A DNA stretch of 8,051 bases from Bacillota bacterium (lineage in GTDB: Bacteria; Bacillota_A; Clostridia; Lutisporales; Lutisporaceae). Made by a program: the position numbers and the translations under genes. The notes under the pieces were generated by a model that worked only from the letters and a program-made list of their open reading frames with translations, searched no databases and was not told where the DNA came from. The DNA lies in NCBI GenBank assembly GCA_022706865.1, contig JAKJBT010000075.1, positions 1-8,051 on the forward strand, written 5' to 3'. Shown here piece after piece: positions 1 to 6,304 of this stretch. Position 1 is the first letter of the stretch; every line of letters starts with the position of its first letter.

Positions 1-126
1 AGATTGACCGTTGACCTGACTTATAATGATGATCCTAAGACTCCTCTGGTAAAGAAGGACGGAGAATTCGTAGAAGCGACCTGGGCTGAAGTACTGGGCC
101 TTGATAAGATACTCGGGAAGATTTAA
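1..126 (+). CDS. 3' end of an unidentified upstream gene with a tail resembling FdhA
   Basis: Frame 1 is open from the window edge to TAA at 124-126 (41 residues), while the other two forward frames hit stops within about 15 bases, so this is the end of a real gene. The last part, roughly residues 13-37, reads KTPLVKKDGEFVEATWAEVL followed by GLDKIL. It aligns with FdhA residues 275-302 of the next gene at about 17 of 24 aligned positions, including the phrase VEATW. That phrase is typical of the start of the molybdopterin domain in formate dehydrogenases. The upstream gene may encode a diaphorase-type partner subunit, as is common beside clostridial fdhA, with an odd C-terminus. It may instead be a truncated FDH paralogue. 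The body of the protein lies outside the window, so no function can be assigned. The 33-base gap to fdhA suggests one operon. Confidence 0.7.
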   Translation, partial: RLTVDLTYNDDPKTPLVKKDGEFVEATWAEVLGLDKILGKI

Positions 127-159
127 ACATATTTAAATATAATGTAAAGGGTGGTTTAT

Positions 160-2829
160 ATGGTGAACTTAACTATTAACGGGAAACCTGTGCAGGTTGA
201 GGATAACACCACCATACTTCAAGCAGCAGAAAGCCTGGGTATTGAAATACCTACATTTTGCTACGATAAGCGCCTTATAGGACATGGTGCCTGCCGTATC
301 TGCGTTGTTGAAGTAAAGGGTGCCAGGGCTCTTCAGACTGCCTGTACTGTACCTGTCGCAGAGGGAATGGTAGTGGAGACTCACTCACCGAGCGTAATTG
401 AAGCACGAAAAGAAACATTAAAGCTTATGATTGAGAATCATCCTCTTGATTGCCTTACCTGCGAAAAGTCAGGAAACTGCAAGCTTCAGGATTATTGCTA
501 TGAGTATGATGTAAAAGAAGGCGGATACAACGGGGAGAAAAAGAACTATCCCATTGATGACAGCAACCCCTTCTTCACATTAGACAGGAACAAATGTATT
601 ATGTGCGGCAAATGCATCAGGGTAGATAATGAACTGCAATGCACAGGGGCAATTAACTACAATGAAAGAGGCTTTGATACTCATGTGGGAATCCCCTATG
701 ACAGAGATTTCGAGCAGTCGACCTGTGTATCCTGCGGCAACTGTGTATCCGTTTGCCCGGTTGGAGCATTGATGCCCAAGCATCCGGAAAAGTTCAGAGC
801 ATGGGAGATAAAAAGGGTGAAAACTACCTGCCCGTACTGCGGCGTAGGCTGTCAGATGGAGCTTTTAGTCAAGGGCAACAAGGTGGTAGGTGTGGAACCG
901 GTTAATGTTGATCCGAATAACGGACTTCTTTGCGTAAAGGGAAAATTCGGATACAGATTCATTGATCATCCGGACAGGCTCAAAACTCCATATATAAGGA
1001 AAAACGGAGAGCTGGTAGAAGCAACCTGGGATGAGGCATATCAGCTTATAGCAGATAAGATATTGGAAACAAAAGAGAAATACGGTCCCAATTCATTGGG
1101 AGGCTTCTCATCTGCAAGATGTACAAATGAGGAAAATTATTTATTCCAAAAATTATTCAGGGCGGTGATCGGCACAAATAACATTGACCACTGTGCCCGT
1201 CTCTGACATGCTCCGACGGTTGCAGGTCTTGCAGCCACATTAGGAAGCGGAGCTATGACAAACAGCATTAATGAGATAATTGATGCGGACACTATATTCA
1301 TAATAGGTTCAAATACTACGGAAAACCATCCTGTTATAGGAGCTAAGATAAGGCAGGCCAAAAGAAAGGGAGCAAGCATAATTGTTGCAGACCCAAGAGA
1401 TATAGAGCTTGCAAAGGATGCAGATGTATACTTACAGATAAAACCGGGAACGAATATAGCTCTTATGAACGGCATGATGAATGTAATACTTGAAGAAGGC
1501 CTGCAGGATAAGGAATTCATAGCTGAGAGGACAGAAAACTTCGAAGAGATGGAAAAGGTAGTGAAGAACTACACTCCTGAAAAGGCAGCTTCAATATGCG
1601 GTGTCGATGCGGAGGACATCAGAAAGGCAGCCAGGCTGTATGCAAAGGCTGACAAAGCAAGCATAGTATACTGCATGGGCATAACACAGCATACCACCGG
1701 AACAAATAATGTAATGTCAACTGCCAACCTTGCTCTGCTTTGCGGTAATTTCGGCAAGGATTCCGTTGGCGTTAATCCTTTAAGAGGGCAGAACAATGTT
1801 CAGGGCGCTTGTGATATGGGCGCATTGCCGGTATCATATCCTGCATATCAGCCGGTTACAAAACCGGAAGTAAGAGAAAAATTTGAGAAAGCCTGGGGTG
1901 TTGAACTCTCACCGAATAACGGAATGACAATACCTGAAATGATGGATGCAGCGGGAAGGGGCGATATCAAATTCCTGTACATTATGGGAGAAAACCCGAT
2001 GGTCTCCGATCCGGACATCAATCACGTGAAGCACGCTCTGGAACATACGGACTTCGTGGTAGTGCAGGATATATTCATGACAGAGACGGCAGCCTTCGCA
2101 GATGTAATACTTCCGGCAGCAGTATTTGCTGAAAAGGACGGTACCTTCTCCAATACTGAAAGAAGAGTACAAAGGGTTAGAAAGGCTGTTGAGGCTCCGG
2201 GAAAAGCAAAAGCTGACTGGGTAATACTATACGAATTGATGAAAAAGTTAGGCTATTACAGGCGCTACAAGAGTCCGGCCGATATTATGGCAGAGATTGC
2301 AACTGTTGCACCTTCCTATGCAGGAATAGACTATGACAGGCTGGAGGAAGCAGGAATACAGTGGCCGTGCCCGACGAAGGACCATCCCGGTACCAAGTAT
2401 CTGCACAAGGGCACCTTCTCAAGAGGAAAGGGCCTGTTCAGCGGTATCGAACACAAGGGTGCGGAAGAGCAGCCTGATGAAGAATATCCGTTTGTGCTTA
2501 CGACAGGCCGTGTGCTTTATCATTATCATACAGGCACAATGTCCAGAAAAGTTAAGGGCCTGAATGAAAAGGTTCCGGGAGCATATGTGGAAATAAGCCC
2601 GACAACAGCAGAAAAGCTTGGAGTCAGCGATGGCGAAATGATACAGGTGTCTTCACGCAGAGGCAGTATCAAACTAAAAGCAAAATTAAGCAGCAGAGTA
2701 AAAGGAAATGTCGTATTCGTACCTTTCCACTTTGCTGAAGCAGCTGCAAATACATTGACAAACTCAGTCCTTGATCCCAAGAGCAAGATTCCGGAGTTCA
2801 AGGTCTGCGCAGTGGCAATAAACAAATAA
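160..2829 (+). CDS. fdhA: Selenocysteine-containing formate dehydrogenase alpha subunit (NuoG-like, cytoplasmic), UGA read through as Sec
   Basis: This gene encodes 889 residues including one selenocysteine and oxidises formate to CO2, or reduces CO2, at a Mo/W-bis-MGD centre. Domains in order: a [2Fe-2S] ferredoxin domain (Cys34, 45, 48, 62); a NuoG-type His-Cys cluster (His94, Cys98, 101, 107); a two-cluster ferredoxin segment (Cys146/149/152 with Cys161, and Cys189/192/195/199); a [4Fe-4S] site CPYCGVGC (Cys224, 227, 231, with Cys258); then the catalytic domain. UGA at 1204-1206 is codon 349 in [17 protein letters not shown], followed by the usual His350. Arg542 in [16 protein letters not shown] lies 193 residues after Sec, the same offset as E. 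coli FdhF Sec140 to Arg333. The C-terminal MGD-binding domain covers about 776-889. The start is ATG at 160, behind AAAGGGTGG; a GTG at 151 is in frame but overlaps that site. The length fits NAD(P)-linked clostridial FdhA. The partner electron-transfer subunits are probably upstream. Position 156 of the ferredoxin segment is Asp instead of the usual Cys. Confidence 0.95.
1204..1253 (+). promoter_or_regulatory. Selenocysteine UGA codon and bacterial SECIS hairpin
   Basis: UGA at 1204-1206 is followed in the mRNA by a two-part hairpin. The lower stem is GCTCCG (1210-1215) with CGGAGC (1248-1253). The upper stem is GGTTGCA (1218-1224) with TGCAGCC (1230-1236), seven pairs including one G-U. The apical loop is GGTCT (1225-1229), the same loop as the E. 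coli fdhF SECIS. The loop begins 18 bases after the UGA, within the range that SelB requires. Reading continues in frame through the hairpin ([17 protein letters not shown]). This is strong evidence against a true stop or a pseudogene, and it implies selA, selB, selC and selD elsewhere in the genome. Confidence 0.93.
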
Positions 2830-2847
2830 GCCAAAAGAATAATACAG

Positions 2848-2887
2848 AGGTTGCTGTAAAACACATTTTACAGCAACCTTTTTGTTT
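2848..2887 (+). terminator. Intrinsic terminator of the fdhA unit
   Basis: AGGTTGCTGTAAAA (2848-2861) pairs perfectly with TTTTACAGCAACCT (2866-2879). This gives a 14-bp stem with a CACA loop, followed by a T-rich run to 2887. It lies 18 bases after the fdhA stop and separates the redox unit from the surface-protein genes. Confidence 0.93.
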
Positions 2888-2986
2888 CCGTCCCCTCATT
2901 GAAATCTTGTTATAAATCCGTTAAAGCGTAAGTATATTTATATAAACGCTATATATGCAGGGCAGATTGATATAAGGGGTAGTTCT

Positions 2987-4105
2987 ATGAAAGAAATTAT
3001 GGCAGACAAGTTGACGAAAGCAGTAACAGGGCTAATGTTATTGGTGATGCTGCTGTTCGTATGCCTGGAGAAGCCTGCAGTGGTAAGGAAGGTTTTTTCG
3101 GGATTAAATGAAACAGAGGACATGACTGATTCCATACATCAGATATTCCGCAACAGGAATAATGCGATAATAAACGGAGACCTTAAGCTGATTCAATCCC
3201 TATATGACACAAGCACCAAGTACGGCACATGGGCGCATCAGCATGAGCTGACCAAGGTCAAGTACATCCACAACTGGGAGAAGAAGCAGGGGGTGAAATT
3301 CACCGAAATCATACCGACGGTGAAGGTAAGAAGCATCAAGCCCAAGGGCGAAAAGTACACAATTAATCTGATGTGTTCAACGGAGTACAAGTATATATAT
3401 GAGAATGAGCCCGGCGTTGTAAACAGCTTCAGGATAGGAACCTACCATGTGCTAGACCTTTTATACAAGGATGAGGTATGGATAATAACAAGGGAGTGGT
3501 ACAAGGACCCTTTTGAGGATTCTTTGAATTTAGGAAAGATTGATGTTGATTCAGTACATCAGTATATAAGCACTCATGCGGCAAGGGATCTTTCCAATAT
3601 AGGCGACAGGAGAAAAAATGCAGTGACGTATGCAGATAAATACTGCGGCGCTGCAAGCGAAGAAAAGTATGGCTACAAGTACAACAAGAAATACAGGAAC
3701 TACAACTCCCAGGGAGGAGACTGCGCAAATTTCGCGTCACAAATACTGCATGAGGGGGGAAAGTTCAGAAAGACCCACTCATGGAATTACAACAGTAAAG
3801 GTGCTACCCGGGCATGGGTAAATGCAGACGGCTTCAAGATCTATATGCTGTACAGCGGCAGGGCTTCGCTCATTGCCTACGGCAATTATGAAAAGGTGTA
3901 TAAGGCATCCTACAAGCTGCTGCCCGGGGACTTCATTGCGTATGAGAAAAAGGGAGATATCACGCATATATCAGTAGTTACAGGCGCTGACTCAAAGGGA
4001 TACGCCCTGGTGACCTGCCATAATACCGACAGAAACAGAGTGCCCTGGGACCTGGGCTGGAGCAACGGCAAGATCAAGTTCTGGCTGATTCGTGTGCATT
4101 TTTAG
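2987..4105 (+). CDS. Exported/membrane-anchored amidase-domain protein (Amidase_6, CHAP/NlpC-P60-like cysteine amidase)
   Basis: The 372-residue protein has one N-terminal hydrophobic segment (about residues 11-27) after a lysine-containing start, acting as a signal anchor or uncleaved signal. No good lipobox surrounds Cys26. Residues about 45-180 form a lineage-specific alpha/beta region of the kind often found before this domain. The C-terminal part matches the putative amidase domain Amidase_6: AVTYADKYC at about 212-220, the nucleophile motif GGDCANFASQ with Cys246, a Trp-rich stretch (SWNY, RAWVNADG), and the probable catalytic His327 in DITHISVV, followed by CHNTDR near 344-349. Family knowledge suggests papain-like cleavage of an amide bond, possibly in peptidoglycan; the substrate is unknown. 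The start is ATG 2987 with AAGGGG seven bases upstream. It sits alone between the fdhA terminator and the next promoter, with no clear terminator after it, so reading into the transglutaminase gene is possible. Confidence 0.85.
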   Translation: MKEIMADKLTKAVTGLMLLVMLLFVCLEKPAVVRKVFSGLNETEDMTDSIHQIFRNRNNAIINGDLKLIQSLYDTSTKYGTWAHQHELTKVKYIHNWEKKQGVKFTEIIPTVKVRSIKPKGEKYTINLMCSTEYKYIYENEPGVVNSFRIGTYHVLDLLYKDEVWIITREWYKDPFEDSLNLGKIDVDSVHQYISTHAARDLSNIGDRRKNAVTYADKYCGAASEEKYGYKYNKKYRNYNSQGGDCANFASQILHEGGKFRKTHSWNYNSKGATRAWVNADGFKIYMLYSGRASLIAYGNYEKVYKASYKLLPGDFIAYEKKGDITHISVVTGADSKGYALVTCHNTDRNRVPWDLGWSNGKIKFWLIRVHF

Positions 4106-4150
4106 GAGTGTCGAAAAAGCACGAGCGAAAGTTGCTGAAAATGCTTGCAA

Positions 4151-4166
4151 ATCTGTTGAAACAGAT
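4151..4166. promoter_or_regulatory. Inverted repeat overlapping the -35 box (candidate operator)
   Basis: ATCTGTT-GA-AACAGAT is a perfect 7-bp inverted repeat with a 2-base centre. It completely covers the TTGAAA -35 element. The symmetry and position fit the binding site of a dimeric DNA-binding regulator. The regulator is unknown and the function is inferred from position alone. Confidence 0.45.
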
Positions 4167-4184
4167 ATGGGACAAGCTTATAAT
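4156..4184 (+). promoter_or_regulatory. Sigma-A promoter of the transglutaminase-like gene
   Basis: TTGAAA (4156-4161) and TATAAT (4179-4184) are separated by 17 bases, which is nearly consensus. Initiation would be expected around 4190-4192. The transcript would therefore begin just before the class I c-di-GMP aptamer, as expected for a riboswitch leader. Confidence 0.85.
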
Positions 4185-4199
4185 ATTGGTAAGGCAACC

Positions 4200-4289
4200 C
4201 AATGAAAAGGCAAACCCGGCGAAAGCCGGGGACGCAAAGCCAACGGATCTAAGGCAGAAATGCTATGACGGCCGGGCTCCCAAAGGGGG
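4200..4289 (+). promoter_or_regulatory. Cyclic di-GMP class I (GEMM-I) riboswitch
   Basis: The conserved GEMM-I landmarks appear in order. GGCAAAC starts at 4210. A CCCGGC-GAAA-GCCGGG hairpin provides the GNRA tetraloop (4215-4230). GGACGCAAAGCC follows and closes back on GGC. The second arm contains GGATCTAA, a small GGCA-GAAA-TGCT hairpin, and then TATGACGGCCGGG. The aptamer starts about 10-15 bases after the predicted transcription start. Directly after it, CTCCC (4277-4281) can pair with the Shine-Dalgarno bases GGGGG (4285-4289) across an AAA loop, which suggests translational control. The exact boundaries and the outer closing helix could not be fixed by eye. Confidence 0.92.
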
Positions 4290-4296
4290 TATTTTT

Positions 4297-5130
4297 ATGA
4301 AAAAATGCTTTGTCAGTATATTGATGGCGATATCTATTATTGTAAATTTAAGTATCATACCTGTATTTGCATATAGTACAAGCTATATCAAGAACGGCGT
4401 TAAGCTGGACAAGCCCGGGAAAAGCCGGGTGGAGGGATATATCAGGATCAGCGGCAGCACTGATAACAATAAGATAAAACTGCTGGTATCCGGCGGGGAC
4501 AAGCAGGTATGGTATGATGTAAAGCTGAATAACGGGGAATTTGATGAGGAAATCTGGTTCGACAAAAAAGGGAAGTATACCATAAAAGTAATGGTCCACG
4601 AATATGACAGGAAATACAGCTATGGGCCGGGATTTACCTTAGAAAACACTGAAGAATCGGATGAATACCTGATTCCGGCAAAGCACATAGAAAGCAATGA
4701 TGCCGTAATAATTGACACTGCAAGGGAAATAACCAAGGCCTGCAGCAGTGATCTTGAAAAGGCAAGGGCAATATATGATTGGGTGACTGACAACATAAGA
4801 TTTGACTATAATAAGCTCGAAATGCATAAAAGAGGCCAGTACGACAATAAGTACGGAGCTTTAAATACAATAAAAACAAGAAGGGGAGTCTGCTACGACT
4901 ACGCAACTCTCGCAGCGGCACTAAGCCGTTCCCTGGGGCTCCGGGCAAAGGTCGCGGAAGGGGATTTGAATAAGGGTCCATTGAAGGGCTTACATGCATG
5001 GAATGAGATATACATTGAGGAATCGGGCAGCTGGATCAGAATAGACACAACCTTGGGGGCAACCACCGGAGAAGATTATTTCGATTTTGAGAATAATGAC
5101 GAAAGCTATGTAGCATTTGAATTTAAATAG
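4297..5130 (+). CDS. Secreted transglutaminase-like (papain-fold) protein under c-di-GMP control
   Basis: The 277-residue protein starts with a clear signal peptide (KK, hydrophobic 5-23, probable cleavage after VFA at residue 25). Residues about 30-118 look like a beta-sandwich domain with alternating strands (VEGYIRISG, IKLLVSGG, GKYTIKVMV), possibly for binding or spacing. The C-terminal part is a transglutaminase-like domain with the expected triad: Cys199 in RRGVCYDYATLAAALSRSLG, His233 in GLHAWNEIYI, and Asp250 in WIRIDTT. Family members cross-link or cleave proteins or peptidoglycan-linked peptides; the substrate cannot be read from sequence. ATG 4297 is chosen because of AAAGGGGG seven bases upstream and the signal peptide. 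A longer open frame back to 4108 would read through the promoter and riboswitch and is rejected. Expression is predicted to depend on c-di-GMP through the GEMM-I leader. The gene has its own terminator. Confidence 0.9.
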   Translation: MKKCFVSILMAISIIVNLSIIPVFAYSTSYIKNGVKLDKPGKSRVEGYIRISGSTDNNKIKLLVSGGDKQVWYDVKLNNGEFDEEIWFDKKGKYTIKVMVHEYDRKYSYGPGFTLENTEESDEYLIPAKHIESNDAVIIDTAREITKACSSDLEKARAIYDWVTDNIRFDYNKLEMHKRGQYDNKYGALNTIKTRRGVCYDYATLAAALSRSLGLRAKVAEGDLNKGPLKGLHAWNEIYIEESGSWIRIDTTLGATTGEDYFDFENNDESYVAFEFK

Positions 5131-5140
5131 GACACAACAG

Positions 5141-5170
5141 AAGGACAGTTCGAAGCTGTCCTTTTTATTT
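5141..5170 (+). terminator. Intrinsic terminator of the transglutaminase-like gene
   Basis: AAGGACAG (5141-5148) pairs with CTGTCCTT (5156-5163) around a 7-base loop. The U-rich tract TTTTTATTTT runs to 5171. It lies 11 bases after the stop codon and isolates this gene from the next unit. Confidence 0.88.
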
Positions 5171-5278
5171 TGAAAAATTTGTATATATAGATTAAAAAAG
5201 GAAATAATACCAATATAAATGTATAAAAGTTTTCTTTTGGACATACATGGTTCTACAACCTTTTTATACTAACTAAAT

Positions 5279-5284
5279 TATAAT
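5279..5284 (+). promoter_or_regulatory. Probable -10 element of the sipW-tasA unit
   Basis: A perfect TATAAT lies 25-30 bases before the start of the class II aptamer, which is where a riboswitch leader promoter should be. No good -35 box is seen 16-18 bases upstream; the bases there are CAACCT-like. It may be a weak or activator-dependent promoter, or use another sigma factor. The flanking DNA from 5171 is very AT-rich and holds no gene. Confidence 0.45.
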
Positions 5285-5306
5285 CTAATTTGAAAAGCGT
5301 GTACAC

Positions 5307-5377
5307 ATGGGGAACGATGAACTGCGCTCTTTAACTGGGCATCTGGAGCGTGTGGAGTTAGCGATGCAACCGACCCA
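5307..5377 (+). promoter_or_regulatory. Cyclic di-GMP class II riboswitch aptamer
   Basis: The conserved class II signature is present: GATGAAC, TTTAACTGGGCA, GGAGTTAGC and GATGCAACCGACC. GCATC (5339-5343) pairs with GATGC (5363-5367). The pseudoknot helix is CGCTC (5325-5329) with GAGCG (5346-5350). Its bases differ from those in the C. acetobutylicum class II RNA as I recall it, but pairing is kept, as expected from covariation. TGGG (5308-5311) can close the structure with CCCA (5374-5377). The aptamer leads straight into a terminator, so control is at transcription elongation. Confidence 0.93.
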
Positions 5378-5404
5378 ATCTTATTTTAAGATTGGGTTTT
5401 GTTA
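5373..5404 (+). terminator. Riboswitch-controlled intrinsic terminator
   Basis: ACCCAATCTTA (5373-5383) pairs perfectly with TAAGATTGGGT (5387-5397) around a TTT loop. It is followed by TTTT, G and TTATTT. The first bases of its 5' strand (CCCA) are also the 3' strand of the aptamer's closing helix, so terminator and ligand-bound aptamer compete. It lies 130 bases before sipW and between no two genes, as expected for an attenuator. Confidence 0.92.
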
Positions 5405-5534
5405 TTTCATAGCCGCATATCTCCATTAATAATAAAAATTATGCAGTTCTGGATACAAATGTATATTGTGAATCAAAATGGAAAATAATATATACTGATT
5501 GGGCGTTGTCTGCAAGGGAAAAGGGGGTAGCCGT

Positions 5535-6107
5535 ATGGCTGGAAAAGTCATGAAGGTTATTGGAAATGTATTTACTGTAATCATAATCCTTATTGTCTCA
5601 ATGTCATTGTTTTCATTAATACAATACCGGAAGAATCCGAACAAGCCGCCTTCAGTGTTTGGCTACAGTGCGATGTCGGTATTGACAGGCAGTATGAGGC
5701 CTTACCTGGAGCCGGGGGACATGATAATTGACAAGGCAATAGATGCAGATGAGGTTAAGGTCGGAGATGTACTGACCTACAGGCTTGGAAGTTCTATAGT
5801 CACCCATAGGGTAACAGAGATTATAGCTAAAGATGGCAATTTACTTTTTGAGACCAGAGGAGATGCCAATAACACGGATGACAGCAGGCCGGTAACGGAA
5901 GATCAGCTTATAGGCAAGGTGATACTGAGGGTCCCATATGGGGGATATGTTGCAAGGTTTATCAGGAGCCCGATTGGGTTGATGATTTTTATAGTAATTC
6001 CTGTTGCGATGATGCTCATAGGTGAATTAATGAAAGGCATACTGTCCGGGGGGAAAAATGAAAAGCAGGAGAATTTAAAGTCCGAGGACAGTGTGAATAT
6101 AGATTAA
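5535..6107 (+). CDS. sipW: Signal peptidase I, SipW/ER-type (S26B)
   Basis: The 190-residue membrane protease removes signal peptides from TasA-type precursors. It has an N-terminal membrane segment (about 8-30) and a second one near the C-terminus (about 146-165) followed by a charged tail, the two-segment layout of SipW. The catalytic Ser53 lies in LTGSMRPYLEPGD. His91, in VTHRV, replaces the Lys of ordinary bacterial signal peptidases and marks the ER/SipW type. The acidic box GDANNTDD (Asp110, Asp115, Asp116) completes the site. ATG 5535 is chosen because AAGGGGG lies seven bases upstream; the open frame extends to 5499 without a start context. It is the first gene after the c-di-GMP-II attenuator and precedes two genes with SipW-cognate signal peptides, matching the sipW-tasA pairing of Bacillus with gene order reversed. 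Confidence 0.93.
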   Translation: MAGKVMKVIGNVFTVIIILIVSMSLFSLIQYRKNPNKPPSVFGYSAMSVLTGSMRPYLEPGDMIIDKAIDADEVKVGDVLTYRLGSSIVTHRVTEIIAKDGNLLFETRGDANNTDDSRPVTEDQLIGKVILRVPYGGYVARFIRSPIGLMIFIVIPVAMMLIGELMKGILSGGKNEKQENLKSEDSVNID

Positions 6108-6304
6108 ACTTATACAGTATCTGCAGCTGAACTTATTTGAAGAAATGATGGAAGCAAAAGAAAGGGGTGGGATATGAAAATCAGAAATAAAAAAGGAATA
6201 CCTTGACGGGGCATTCCGAAAAAGAAACAAAAAAATTACTCTTGGTACTATTATAACAGAAAAAAGGATTTTAATGAAGAAAAATGTTTAGGAGGCAAAG
6301 TGGA
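6108..6304 (+). other. Intergenic leader between sipW and the first tasA-like gene, with a tiny ORF and a hairpin
   Basis: This 197-base gap is AT-rich and has no long gene. It contains a well-placed ribosome site (AAAGGGGTGGG, about 6160-6170) before ATG 6175, which opens a 10-codon frame (MKIRNKKGIP) ending at TGA 6205-6207. GGAAT (6195-6199) can pair with ATTCC (6213-6217), extended by CC/GG inside, and no U-run follows. The gap may hold a leader peptide, a relic of a lost gene start, or an RNA stability element. Confidence 0.4.

Noticed and set aside
1255..2829. Separate oxidoreductase gene starting at ATG 1255
   Set aside because: The same frame continues through UGA 1204-1206 in a conserved FDH active-site context with a SECIS hairpin. 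ATG 1255 has no ribosome site and would lack the catalytic residue.
2526..2864. Minus-strand frame of 112 codons over the 3' end of fdhA
   Set aside because: It is antisense to the conserved MGD-binding domain of FdhA, with no ribosome site or recognisable product. It also runs over the fdhA terminator hairpin.
2907..2938. Promoter for the amidase gene (TTGTTA ... TATATT)
   Set aside because: The spacing is about 20 bases and both boxes are imperfect in an AT-rich stretch, so it is too weak to list. The promoter must lie somewhere in 2888-2970 unless the fdhA terminator leaks.
4118..4145. Terminator after the amidase gene (AAGCA ... TGCTT)
   Set aside because: There are only five outer pairs with a long interior and no U-run.
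4108..4296. N-terminal extension of the transglutaminase-like protein (GTG start at 4108)
   Set aside because: It would read through the sigma-A promoter and the GEMM-I aptamer. A strong ribosome site and signal peptide begin at 4297.
5299..5306. GTGTACAC palindrome before the class II aptamer as an operator
   Set aside because: It is only 8 bases, lies after the likely transcription start, and such short palindromes are expected by chance.
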